25,732 nt of DNA from Bovifimicola sp964595785 (GTDB lineage Bacteria; Bacillota; Clostridia; Lachnospirales; Lachnospiraceae). The position numbers were made by a program, and so were the translations under genes. Shown here in pieces: positions 8,217-15,821 of the stretch. Each line of letters begins with the position of its first letter. Within the stretch, counting starts at the first letter, position 1. Location of the stretch: positions 1 to 25,732 of the forward strand of contig CAZQRO010000022.1 of NCBI GenBank assembly GCA_964595785.1, written 5' to 3'. Under the pieces are notes generated by a model. The model did no database searches. It saw only the letters and a program-made list of their open reading frames with translations, and was not told the origin of the DNA.

Positions 8217-8250
8217 TAATTGTATCCGATAGTAGTTATAATTATATCCG
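8217..8250. repeat. Direct repeat upstream of the zapA promoter
   Basis: The 12-mers TAATTGTATCCG (8217-8228) and TAATTATATCCG (8239-8250) differ at one base and have a 22-bp period, about two helical turns. They lie immediately upstream of the -35 of the zapA promoter. The layout suits a tandem binding site for an activator or repressor, but no regulator is identified. Confidence 0.4.
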
Positions 8251-8290
8251 GTAAAAGTCTTACCCTTTGAAAAATATAGGATTGATATTA

Positions 8291-9313
8291 CTATTGATTA
8301 AAGTTTAAACCAAGATGTTCATAAGCAGCAGGTGTTACCATACGTCCTCTTGGTGTTCTGTTAATCAAACCGTTTTTAAGAAGATATGGTTCATAAACAT
8401 CTTCTAAAGTTCCGGCATCCTCACCTATTGATGCCGCTAAAGTATCAAGTCCCACAGGGCCTCCCGCAAACTTACTGATAATCGTAAGAAGAATTGTTCT
8501 GTCAGCATTGTCAAGTCCTATTTTATCAACTTCTAACAAATCAAGTGCATAATTTGCCACTTCAATATTAATTATCCCGTTATACTTTACTTCTGCAAAA
8601 TCCCTTACCCTTTTTAAAAGCCTGTTTGCGAGTCTTGGAGTTCCCCTTGAACGCCGTGATAACTCTGCTGCACCCTCTTCATCTATATCAACATTTAAAA
8701 CATTTGCAGAACGTTTTATAATCTGTAAAAGTTCTTCCGGCGTATAAAATTCTAATTTATTAATAAGTCCGAATCTGTCACGAAGCGGGGCTGTAAGCAT
8801 TCCTGCCCTTGTTGTGGCACCAACTAAAGTGAATTTCGGTAAATCAATTCGTATGGAGCGGGCAGATGCACCTTTTCCTATCATAATGTCAATCGCATAA
8901 TCTTCCATAGCAGGATATAGGACTTCCTCAACCTGACGGTTTAATCGGTGAATTTCATCAATAAATAAGACATCTCCTTCACTTAAATTATTCAAAATAG
9001 CAGCTATGTCTCCGGGTTTTTCGATTGCAGGACCTGAAGTAATCTTAAGATTGACTTCCATTTCATTTGCAATAATGCCTGCTAAAGTAGTCTTTCCTAA
9101 TCCGGGCGGTCCATATAATAACGTATGGTCTAATGATTCACCACGTTTTTTGGCCGCATCAATAAATATTTTAAGATTCTCTTTTACTTTAGTCTGGCCT
9201 ATATAATTCTTTAATAACTGCGGTCTTAAGTTATTCTCCATAATTACTTCTTCATTTTCAAGTTCTGTATTAATAATTCTCTTTTTAGAAATATCACTCA
9301 ACGTATTCTCCAT
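8291..9313 (-). CDS. ruvB: Holliday junction branch migration helicase RuvB
   Basis: AAA+ ATPase that drives branch migration of Holliday junctions together with RuvA. Of 340 residues, the N-terminal part reads LRPQLLKNYIGQTKVKENL, followed by Walker A GPPGLGKT, Walker B LFIDEIHRLNR, sensor 1 GATTRAGML and the arginine-finger region PLRDRFG; the winged-helix domain ends with TPRGRMVTPAAYEHLG. The full length and all motifs indicate a working protein. The ATG at 9313 has AAAGG only 1 nt away; a TTG at 9301 has GGAG 6 nt upstream and would give MSDISKKRII, so the true start may be there. It follows ruvA by 58 nt. Confidence 0.97.
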   Translation of the reverse strand: MENTLSDISKKRIINTELENEEVIMENNLRPQLLKNYIGQTKVKENLKIFIDAAKKRGESLDHTLLYGPPGLGKTTLAGIIANEMEVNLKITSGPAIEKPGDIAAILNNLSEGDVLFIDEIHRLNRQVEEVLYPAMEDYAIDIMIGKGASARSIRIDLPKFTLVGATTRAGMLTAPLRDRFGLINKLEFYTPEELLQIIKRSANVLNVDIDEEGAAELSRRSRGTPRLANRLLKRVRDFAEVKYNGIINIEVANYALDLLEVDKIGLDNADRTILLTIISKFAGGPVGLDTLAASIGEDAGTLEDVYEPYLLKNGLINRTPRGRMVTPAAYEHLGLNFNQ

Positions 9314-9371
9314 GCCTTTCTAATTTTTTATTTGGTAAATGTCTAAAATTCAGGAGATTTACTCTGACATA

Positions 9372-9980
9372 TTACACATTCTTTAATGCAAGTTTAATTA
9401 ACTCACCTGCAGTTAATATATCTTTTTTATTTGAATATGCTTTTTTAATGGCTGCTAATGCCTGTGATGAAGAGTAACCCAGTGCAATAAGCCCGTCCAT
9501 TGCATCATTTTGAATTCCTGCATCTTCATCATTAAATGTACTGTCAGCAGCCTCAATTGATACACCAAATGGATTACTCAAATCAACTTTATCTTTTAAT
9601 TCCAGAATAAGTTTTGAAGCAGTCTTTGCTCCAATTCCCGGTGATTTGGCAATTACCTTGGCATCATCTGCAATTATTGCCATCTTGAGTTCATCAACTG
9701 AAAGTGTTGAAAGAATTCCGAGCGCGCCTTTTGGTCCTATTCCGCTTACTCCTATAATTTTCTTGAAAATATTCAATTCTTCTTTTGATAAAAAACCAAA
9801 AAGATTCATAGCATCTTCGCGAACTGCAAGATATGTAAATATCTTAACCTCAACACCTGTTCTGCCTGTCTTATTTATTAACGATGACGAAACAAAAATA
9901 TTGTAACCTATTCCGTTAGCCTCAAGTACAATTTTATCTTCTTCAATATCTGCAATAATGCCTTTAATAAAAGAAATCAA
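9372..9980 (-). CDS. ruvA: Holliday junction DNA helicase subunit RuvA
   Basis: Binds the four-way junction as a tetramer and loads RuvB. The 202-residue protein has the N-terminal OB domain (MISFIKGIIADIEEDKIVLEANGIGYNIFVS), two helix-hairpin-helix motifs (near GVSGIGPKGALGIL and SPGIGAKTASKLILELKDK), an acidic linker (DSTFNDEDAG) and the C-terminal RuvB-binding domain (DAMDGLIALGYSSSQA). The start is a TTG at 9980: GGAGG lies 7 nt upstream, and this gives exactly the family N-terminus. The TTG is 2 nt after the stop of the Gx-family gene, so the two are translationally coupled. Confidence 0.96.
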   Translation of the reverse strand: MISFIKGIIADIEEDKIVLEANGIGYNIFVSSSLINKTGRTGVEVKIFTYLAVREDAMNLFGFLSKEELNIFKKIIGVSGIGPKGALGILSTLSVDELKMAIIADDAKVIAKSPGIGAKTASKLILELKDKVDLSNPFGVSIEAADSTFNDEDAGIQNDAMDGLIALGYSSSQALAAIKKAYSNKKDILTAGELIKLALKNV

Positions 9981-9982
9981 TT

Positions 9983-10498
9983 CTATTCCTCCATTCTGAT
10001 TATTTTATATACCCTGCTATATATTGCCATAGCTGTAAGTCCAATAACTACACCTGTTATTAATCCTCCAATGAGCATAAACGGAAGATAATAACTAAGA
10101 TTATAAGTATCAACTACAAATGCCGCAACAAACAGTTGTGCCAGATTATGTGAAACACCTCCGCATATACTTACTCCAAGCATACTGACATTTTTAATCT
10201 TTTTAACAAACAACATTACAAGGAAACTAATGACTGCTCCAGCTATTGAAAAAAGTATTGAAAAAGCATTTCCAAATAATGCGCCAACTACTATTATTCT
10301 AATTATATTTACAATTATGGCAGATTTGGCATCTAAGAGATAGAGCACTAATACAATAACAATATTTGCCAGACCCAGTTTTATACCCGGAATGCCAATT
10401 TCAATCGGTATCAGTGATTCGATATAACTTGTTATTATTGCAAATGCGCTAAACAGACCAAGAAGCGCAACATTCTTTGCTGTATATTTATTTTTCAT
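9983..10498 (-). CDS. Gx transporter / heptaprenyl diphosphate synthase component I family membrane protein
   Basis: A 171-residue hydrophobic protein with about five transmembrane helices. It begins MKNKYTAKNVALLGLFSAFAI and carries the family motifs PGIKLGLANI (about 37-46) and GGVSHNLAQL (about 133-142). Databases label the family heptaprenyl diphosphate synthase component I or Gx transporter; it resembles ECF S components. Members are often paired with a NusG-domain-II protein, as here, and near ApbE and Rnf genes; from memory, the pair is like EetB/EetA of flavin-based extracellular electron transfer loci. AGGAGAAG precedes the ATG at 10498. The exact substrate or partner is unknown. Confidence 0.85.
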   Translation of the reverse strand: MKNKYTAKNVALLGLFSAFAIITSYIESLIPIEIGIPGIKLGLANIVIVLVLYLLDAKSAIIVNIIRIIVVGALFGNAFSILFSIAGAVISFLVMLFVKKIKNVSMLGVSICGGVSHNLAQLFVAAFVVDTYNLSYYLPFMLIGGLITGVVIGLTAMAIYSRVYKIIRMEE

Positions 10499-10590
10499 GT
10501 CTTCTCCTATGCCAAAGCATTCTCTGTTTTACAGAAAAGTTCTCGAGCCAAATGACGTCTGACACTATTTTACAAGTCTCATTTAAAATA

Positions 10591-10959
10591 TTATCTTGCC
10601 ACATCATCTATATTATCATCGTTTTCACTTATAATTTTGACAACAATTTTATTTGGAATGCATATTATAGATTCATTATTTTTAGATATCGCATTATGAT
10701 TTACACAAATCTGATTCTTACATGAAGCCTCTGAAATCTTTGCAGTACCGTCTTTTATAACAAGAATATTATAACTGTCACCATTATAAATTTCATATTT
10801 ACCATTTTCATCAAGTGTATATCTGCCAAATAATTTGCCATCTACCATAACTTCTGCTTCATTACCTTTTTCACTAAATTTACTGTTAAATAAATATATT
10901 CCTAATGAAATAAGAATAAGCAGAAGAATTATTAAAATGTCTTTTTTAAATATTTTCAT
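10591..10959 (-). CDS. NusG domain II-containing membrane-anchored protein
   Basis: A 122-residue protein with a basic start (MKIFKKD), one transmembrane or uncleaved signal helix (about residues 8-24) and an extracytoplasmic NusG-II (DUF1312-like) beta domain. The family motif with paired cysteines, ASCKNQICVNHNAI, and the strand IICIPNKIVVKI are visible. The two Cys may form a disulfide outside the cell. It is the first gene of a transcript that continues into the Gx gene (92-nt gap), ruvA and ruvB. The ribosome binding site is weak (AGAAG). The family has no firmly known function; association with flavinylated extracytoplasmic redox systems suggests a role there. Confidence 0.82.
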   Translation of the reverse strand: MKIFKKDILIILLLILISLGIYLFNSKFSEKGNEAEVMVDGKLFGRYTLDENGKYEIYNGDSYNILVIKDGTAKISEASCKNQICVNHNAISKNNESIICIPNKIVVKIISENDDNIDDVAR

Positions 10960-10998
10960 ATACTATTTCACTTCTTTATTGTTTTAATTATCATTGCA

Positions 10999-11027
10999 AT
11001 TCTATCATTTATTCAGAATATCATCAA
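10999..11027 (-). promoter_or_regulatory. Sigma-A promoter for the NusG-II/Gx/ruvAB genes
   Basis: On the minus strand TTGATG (11027-11022) and TAGAAT (11004-10999) are separated by 17 bp. It sits directly downstream of the ppx terminator, and predicted transcription starts about 33 nt before the NusG-II ATG. Confidence 0.6.
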
Positions 11028-11037
11028 GTAAAAAAAC

Positions 11038-11082
11038 GGACTTTATAATATAAACAGAAATAATGTTTATATTATAAAGTCC
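11038..11082 (-). terminator. Intrinsic terminator of the ppk1-ppx locus
   Basis: A perfect 19-bp inverted repeat (arms at 11064-11082 and 11038-11056 on the minus strand, starting GGACTTTATAATATAAAC) closes a 7-nt loop and is followed on the minus strand by GTTTTTTTAC. It lies 33 nt beyond the residual ppx stop codon. It is the clearest Rho-independent terminator in the window. Confidence 0.92.
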
Positions 11083-11114
11083 ATTTTCACTTATTAATGT
11101 GTATTATCTGTTTT

Positions 11115-11586
11115 CTAATTAATTTTATGCCTGTCATTTATCATTTGCAGTTTATCTAACAGATATCCTTCTCTTACACTGGCATCAATTAACTTAATTC
11201 CATTTGCACCAATGTAATTACATATTAATGGAATCATAACGTGTCTCCTCTTCTTCTGAGAAAATTTCCACGGTAACACCTGTCTTTAATTTCACTAATG
11301 ATATTATTTCTTCCTTGTTTTCTACTTTACGCATTGCTGATGTGGCAAAGCAGCGAATATCATTACAATCAGCAATTCGGCACAATTCTCTTGCGTAATT
11401 CAAAAAATAGCACATCTTGCTAAGTCCTATATCTGTCATTTTTTCTTTTTTTATTTCTGTTATTAATCCCGAAAAATTCTTTTCATCAATAAGTTTTGTG
11501 TACTCCATTCCATTTATTTCATACATTACAATTCGCATAGAATTTGAACCAATATCAACAAGTGCTGTTTTATAACTGTTTTTCAT
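11115..11586 (-). pseudogene. ppx: Exopolyphosphatase (Ppx/GppA), internal deletion with frameshift
   Basis: Remnant of a Ppx/GppA phosphatase gene. From the ATG at 11586 the N-terminal ATPase-fold lobe is intact for about 118 residues: LVDIGSNSMRIVMYEI (phosphate-1 loop), CFATSAMRKVENKEE, and VEIFSEEEETRYDS. The frame then ends at once with a TAA near 11218. In another frame the authentic family C-terminus follows: PLICNYIGANGIKLIDASVR, then EGYLLDKLQ, to a TAG at 11115. About 140 or more residues between these parts are missing, including the second phosphate-binding (DxGGGS) motif, and the joint is out of frame. The start lies 28 nt after ppk1. A catalytically active product is very unlikely. 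An assembly error is the alternative. Confidence 0.85.
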
Positions 11587-11614
11587 CGTTTTTCCTCCAT
11601 TATCATATTATAGA

Positions 11615-13262
11615 TTAATTATTTTGCTCTTTTATTTTATTATAGGCTTCCATATAGAAATATTTCTGTGAACTTAGTTCTATATCCTGTGAATCTGCTT
11701 TCTTATATGCAGCATCATTTTGTTGTATTCTTGCTTTTTTATTATCTTTGAGCATCACACCAAACATTGATTTTATTCTTTCTTTTATGCTTTCATCCAG
11801 AATAGGAACAGCAGCTTCTACACGTTTAATAGTGTTTCTCGTCATAAAATCCGCTGAACCGATAAATATCTTTTCTCGTTCACCACAGCCAAATATATAT
11901 ATTCTTGAATCTTCAAGAAAACGTCCCACTATACTTATGATTCTGATATTATCAGTCCACCCTTCTATTCCTGAAACAAGACAGCTTATGCCTCTTATCA
12001 CCATTTCAATCTTTACATTTGCTCTTGAAGCTTCAATTAATTTATCAATAATTTTCTTATCAGTAGGAGAATTAATCTTAACACCAATATATGCCGGATT
12101 ACCTTCTCTGGCATTTTTTATCTCATTATCAATCAAATCAATTATCCGGTTCTGAAAACATTTCGGAGCAACCATCATATAGGTTGTATCTTCAACAAAT
12201 TTACTTAACATAAGTTTTTTAAATATGTTATTAACTTCTTTTCCAATTTTTTCATTACAGGTCATTAGTGATAAATCAGTATAAAGGCATGCTGTATTTT
12301 CATTATAATTTCCTGTACCGATTTGTACTATATAATCAATTTTATTATCACTCTTTCTTGTAATAAGACATAATTTTGTATGTACTTTATACCCTTCTAT
12401 ACCATAGATAACTTTACATCCTGCATCTTCTAATCTTCGTGACCATTCAACATTATTTTCTTCATCAAATCTTGCACGCAATTCCACCAGAACAATTACT
12501 TCTTTACCATTTTCAGCAGCTTCCACAAGTGCTTCAACAATTTTACTCTGTTTTGCAACTCTGTAAAGTGTCATTTTTATCGAAACAACATCTGAATCAT
12601 ATGCAGCTTCATCTAACAGATTAATAAACGGCTTTATACTCTCATATGGATATGATAACAAAATATCTTTATTTATTATCTGTGGAATCATTTTCTGGCT
12701 GTAATCTATTGTTGCTGATAATTGTGGCTTTTGTTTGTCATAAAATAACTCTGGTATATATCTTAGTCTGTCTCTTATTTCTGATATAAAAGACATATCT
12801 AATGGTGACTTTTCAATAAATGTCTGTTTTTTCTTTATACCTAAATTTCTTATAAGAATTTCCACAAGTGAAATATCAACATCTCTTGATAATTCTAATC
12901 TTACAGGTGACAATTTTTTACGCTGTTTTATCAGTTCTATCATCATATCTCTGTAATCTATATCTTCATCATATAAGGAATCTGCATCGATATCTGCATT
13001 TCTCGTAACCTTAATAAGAGATTTTGAAATCAGCTTATAATGTTTAAATACTTTTTGCAATTTCATCTTTTATTCTATCCATATTTTTAGCGCACGCAAG
13101 AACGGCATCAATTTGCTCATCACTAGTCATGTTAGTCTTATTATCACGTTCTTCCTTAAGAACAAGACTCTGGTCATATAATGAACCAACTCTTACCATA
13201 AAGAATTCATCCAGATTGTTTTGATAAATGGATAAAAAAGTTAACCTTTCGTATACATTTTT
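11615..13262 (-). pseudogene. ppk1: Polyphosphate kinase 1, truncated and frameshifted
   Basis: PPK1 makes polyphosphate from ATP and is normally near 690-720 residues. Here two pieces remain. Piece one (13262-13044) has no start codon and encodes NVYERLTFLSIYQNNLDEFF, MVRVGSLYDQ and so on to NMDRIKDEIA before a TAA; the usual opening with the NRELSWL motif is absent. Piece two, in another frame (from 13066 or just below), resumes at VFKHYKLISKSLIKVTRNAD and continues to the normal C-terminus at 11615. By comparison with E. coli PPK about 110-130 residues between the pieces are missing. The autophosphorylated histidine is present (GYKVHTKLCLI), but the second conserved histidine (His592 in E. 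coli, in RYLEHDRVYIF) is Asp here (RFLEDSRIYIF). Followed by the equally damaged ppx. Confidence 0.88.
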
Positions 13263-13335
13263 CTAAATCTTACCATTGCAAATGTAAAATATTCTATCAA
13301 TAATGAGTAAAATCCATGTAAAAAAATAATTTAAA

Positions 13336-13364
13336 TTGTATTATTTATATCAATGGTATAAAAT
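13336..13364 (+). promoter_or_regulatory. Probable promoter of apbE
   Basis: TTGTAT (13336-13341) and TAAAAT (13359-13364) are separated by 17 bp; TATAAA overlaps the -10 two bases earlier. The predicted start is about 40 nt before the apbE ATG. The two hexamers and spacing are the same as in the likely rnf promoter. Confidence 0.5.
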
Positions 13365-13411
13365 AAATACAGTGCCTTCTACAAAAATATTTTCGGCATG
13401 AAAGGATTAAT

Positions 13412-14422
13412 ATGAATAAATTTAAAAAAATTATAACTTATGTATGCATAATTTCATTAGTCCTGCCTCTTATCTCATGTAGTGGAAACAAGGACAAAAT
13501 CAGTGACACTGGTTTCTATTTTGATACAGCCATTACTATTACACTTTATAATTCTAACGAAAAAATTCTTGTCGAATGTTTTGCCTTGTGTGAAAAATAT
13601 GAAAATATGTTCAGTAATACTATCAAAGACAGTGAAATATCTCAGATTAACGGTAATTCACAAAGTGGAAAATATACTATTGTCAGCAATGAAACCATTG
13701 AACTTATCAAATCGGGGCTATACTATGGTGATTTGTCTAATGGCAAATTTGATATAACTATTGGAAATTTAAGCAGTTTGTGGGATTTTTCTTCAGATTC
13801 ACCGGTTGTTCCATCTGATACTGCAATTAAAGAATATCTGTCACATGTAGGTTATAAGAATGTTGTTATAGATGGCAATAATGTATTGCTTAAAGATTCA
13901 GATGCAAAATTGGACTTGGGCGGAATTGCAAAAGGATATATTGCAGACAAACTAAAAGATTTTCTGAAAGATAATGGCATTAAAAAGGGTATTATTAACC
14001 TTGGTGGAAATGTTCTTCTAATCGGAAGCCGCCCTGATAACACTAATTACAACATAGGACTTCAAAAGCCTTTTGGTGCTGAAGATGATATGATTGGAAT
14101 TGTTAATACTAACGATAAATCAATTGTAACTTCGGGAATCTATGAAAGATATTTTTACGAAAATGATATTTTATATCATCATATTCTTGACACTGAAACA
14201 GGTTATCCTGTTAAAAACAGTCTGCTTTCTGTCACTATTATATCTGACGCCTCAGTTGATGGAGACGGATTAAGCACAACATGTTTTGCCATGGGTCTTA
14301 GTGACGGAATGAACTTAATAGAAAACACAGCCAATGTAGAGGCTGTGTTTGTTGATAGTGATTATAATATACATTTGTCATCAGGATTAACTATGAATGA
14401 TAATGTTATTTCATTTAATTAG
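13412..14422 (+). CDS. apbE: FAD:protein FMN transferase, lipoprotein
   Basis: Transfers FMN from FAD to a threonine of target proteins outside the cytoplasm. The 336-residue precursor has a lipoprotein signal (MNKFKKIITYVCIISLVLPL) with lipobox LISC, so Cys23 would be lipidated after cleavage. The ApbE domain follows: FDTAITITLY near 37, LDLGGIAKGYIADK at 167-180 (FAD contact), NLGGNVLLIG near 196-205, HILDTETGYP at 257-266, and the Mg-binding region SVDGDGLSTTCFAMG at 281-295. AAAGGA lies 5 nt before the ATG at 13412. It is convergent with rnfB, the stop codons overlapping by 3 nt. RnfD and RnfG in that operon carry its target motif, so they are its likely substrates. Confidence 0.95.
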   Translation: MNKFKKIITYVCIISLVLPLISCSGNKDKISDTGFYFDTAITITLYNSNEKILVECFALCEKYENMFSNTIKDSEISQINGNSQSGKYTIVSNETIELIKSGLYYGDLSNGKFDITIGNLSSLWDFSSDSPVVPSDTAIKEYLSHVGYKNVVIDGNNVLLKDSDAKLDLGGIAKGYIADKLKDFLKDNGIKKGIINLGGNVLLIGSRPDNTNYNIGLQKPFGAEDDMIGIVNTNDKSIVTSGIYERYFYENDILYHHILDTETGYPVKNSLLSVTIISDASVDGDGLSTTCFAMGLSDGMNLIENTANVEAVFVDSDYNIHLSSGLTMNDNVISFN

Positions 14423-15207
14423 TGTATAATCTTAACCGGACATTTTTCCTTACATTTACCACAATTAGTGCATTTATCATAATCAATGTGTGCAATATTA
14501 TTTTCCACATGAATTGCATCAAACTCACAATTCTTTTCGCAAAGTTTACAGCCAATACAGCCCGCCAGACAGACTGCCTTGACATCTTTGCCTTTATCAT
14601 TAGAATTACATGCAACGAAGCATTTGTTATCATATGGAACAAGTTCAATAAGGTGTTTTGGACATTCTTTTACACATTTACCACATGCGACACATTTTTC
14701 TATATCTACAATAGCTATTCCGTTAACTACATGGATTGCATCAAAGTCACATACTTTTACGCAGGAACCAAATCCCATACAGCCGAATGAACAACCCTTA
14801 GGACCACCACCAGTGGAAAGTACTGCCTGTTTACAGTCTTCATTTCCATAATAATTAAATCTGTCACTTGCTTTTTCACAGTCGCCACCACATTTTACGA
14901 ATGCAACTTTCTTAGTAATATCTACTTCACCGCCGATTATTTCTGCTATCTCTGCTGCAACAGCGGCTCCTCCAACAGGACATCCTGAGGCTAACGCTTC
15001 ACCGCTAGCAATTGCTTTAGCTAAAGCATCACATCCTGCGTAACCACATCCACCACAATTATTTCCCGGAAGTTTTTCTCTTACCGCTATTTCTTTTTCA
15101 TCTGCTTCAACCTCAAATGCTTTGCCAGCAAATCCAAGAAGCAGACCAATTATTAGTCCTGTGCCGCCTACAACACAGGTAGCTATTATTATTCCTGTTA
15201 TACTCAT
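14419..15207 (-). CDS. rnfB: Rnf complex subunit RnfB (ferredoxin-like Fe-S protein)
   Basis: Electron-entry subunit of the ferredoxin:NAD+ oxidoreductase. The 262-residue protein has an N-terminal membrane helix (about 4-28), then the 4Fe-4S domain with C51, C54, C59 and C76 (NNCGGCGYAGC and GCPVGG). The C-terminal half contains four ferredoxin-type Cys clusters: CSFGCMGFGSCVKVC, CVACGKCVKECP, CLAGCIGCKLCEKNC and CTNCGKCKEKCP, enough for a chain of four cubane clusters in addition to the first. The ATG at 15207 has GAGG 8 nt upstream. It is the last gene of the operon, 37 nt after rnfA, and its stop overlaps that of the convergent apbE. No terminator lies between them. Confidence 0.96.
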   Translation of the reverse strand: MSITGIIIATCVVGGTGLIIGLLLGFAGKAFEVEADEKEIAVREKLPGNNCGGCGYAGCDALAKAIASGEALASGCPVGGAAVAAEIAEIIGGEVDITKKVAFVKCGGDCEKASDRFNYYGNEDCKQAVLSTGGGPKGCSFGCMGFGSCVKVCDFDAIHVVNGIAIVDIEKCVACGKCVKECPKHLIELVPYDNKCFVACNSNDKGKDVKAVCLAGCIGCKLCEKNCEFDAIHVENNIAHIDYDKCTNCGKCKEKCPVKIIH

Positions 15208-15244
15208 CTGCGATTCCTCACAATCTGTCTATAGACACATTTTT

Positions 15245-15820
15245 TTATAATAAACCTGAAAATCCTGAAAAAGCAATTGCCATAAGTCCTGCTGTAATTA
15301 ATACAATAGGCATTCCTTTTAATGCCGGTGAAACATCATTAAATTCTGTTTTTTCACGAATTCCCGCCATAATTACAATCGAAATAGTAAAACCGACTGC
15401 AGTTCCTAAACCATTTACCACACTTTCAAGTATCCCATAGCTATTCTGTACATTTAATAATGCAACACCAAGAACTGCACAGTTTGTTGTGATAAGCGGC
15501 AAATATACACCAAGTGCCTGATATAGACCCGGACTTAATTTTTTCAATACCATTTCGACAAACTGGACTAATGCTGCAATCACAAGAATAAATACAATTG
15601 TATTAAGATATGTCATCTTTGATGGTACAAGAATAAATTTATAAATTAAACTTGTTAAGAATGATGATATGGTAATAACAAAAATTACTGCTGCCCCCAT
15701 ACCGCCTGCCGTTTTAACACGTTTTGAAACACCAAGAAAAGGACACAAACCAAGGAACTGGCTTAATACAACATTATTTACAAGAGCTGCCGCAATGGCA
15801 ATAATTAATAATGATTTCAT
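15245..15820 (-). CDS. rnfA: Rnf complex membrane subunit RnfA
   Basis: A 191-residue integral membrane protein with six predicted helices. It is homologous to RnfE in the same operon, and the two form an inverted pair in the membrane. LGLCPFLGVSK contains Cys26 and PLITTNCAVLG contains Cys114; the matching residues of Rnf/Nqr relatives hold an intramembrane 2Fe-2S cluster shared with RnfE. AAAGGAGG lies 9 nt before the ATG at 15820, inside the end of rnfE; only 1 nt separates the rnfE stop from the rnfA start. Confidence 0.96.
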   Translation of the reverse strand: MKSLLIIAIAAALVNNVVLSQFLGLCPFLGVSKRVKTAGGMGAAVIFVITISSFLTSLIYKFILVPSKMTYLNTIVFILVIAALVQFVEMVLKKLSPGLYQALGVYLPLITTNCAVLGVALLNVQNSYGILESVVNGLGTAVGFTISIVIMAGIREKTEFNDVSPALKGMPIVLITAGLMAIAFSGFSGLL

Positions 15821-15821
15821 A

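Noticed and set aside
11748..12155. 135-residue plus-strand reading frame opposite ppk1
   Set aside because: Antisense shadow of the PPK1 coding sequence; no ribosome binding site or family resemblance.
11615..13262. Programmed ribosomal frameshifting in ppk1
   Set aside because: The two frames are not continuous parts of the protein: over a hundred residues between them are missing, so a frameshift would not restore PPK1.
14415..15207. Overlapping reading frames inside rnfB on both strands
   Set aside because: Shadows of a gene with repeated Cys codons; no ribosome binding sites or recognisable domains.
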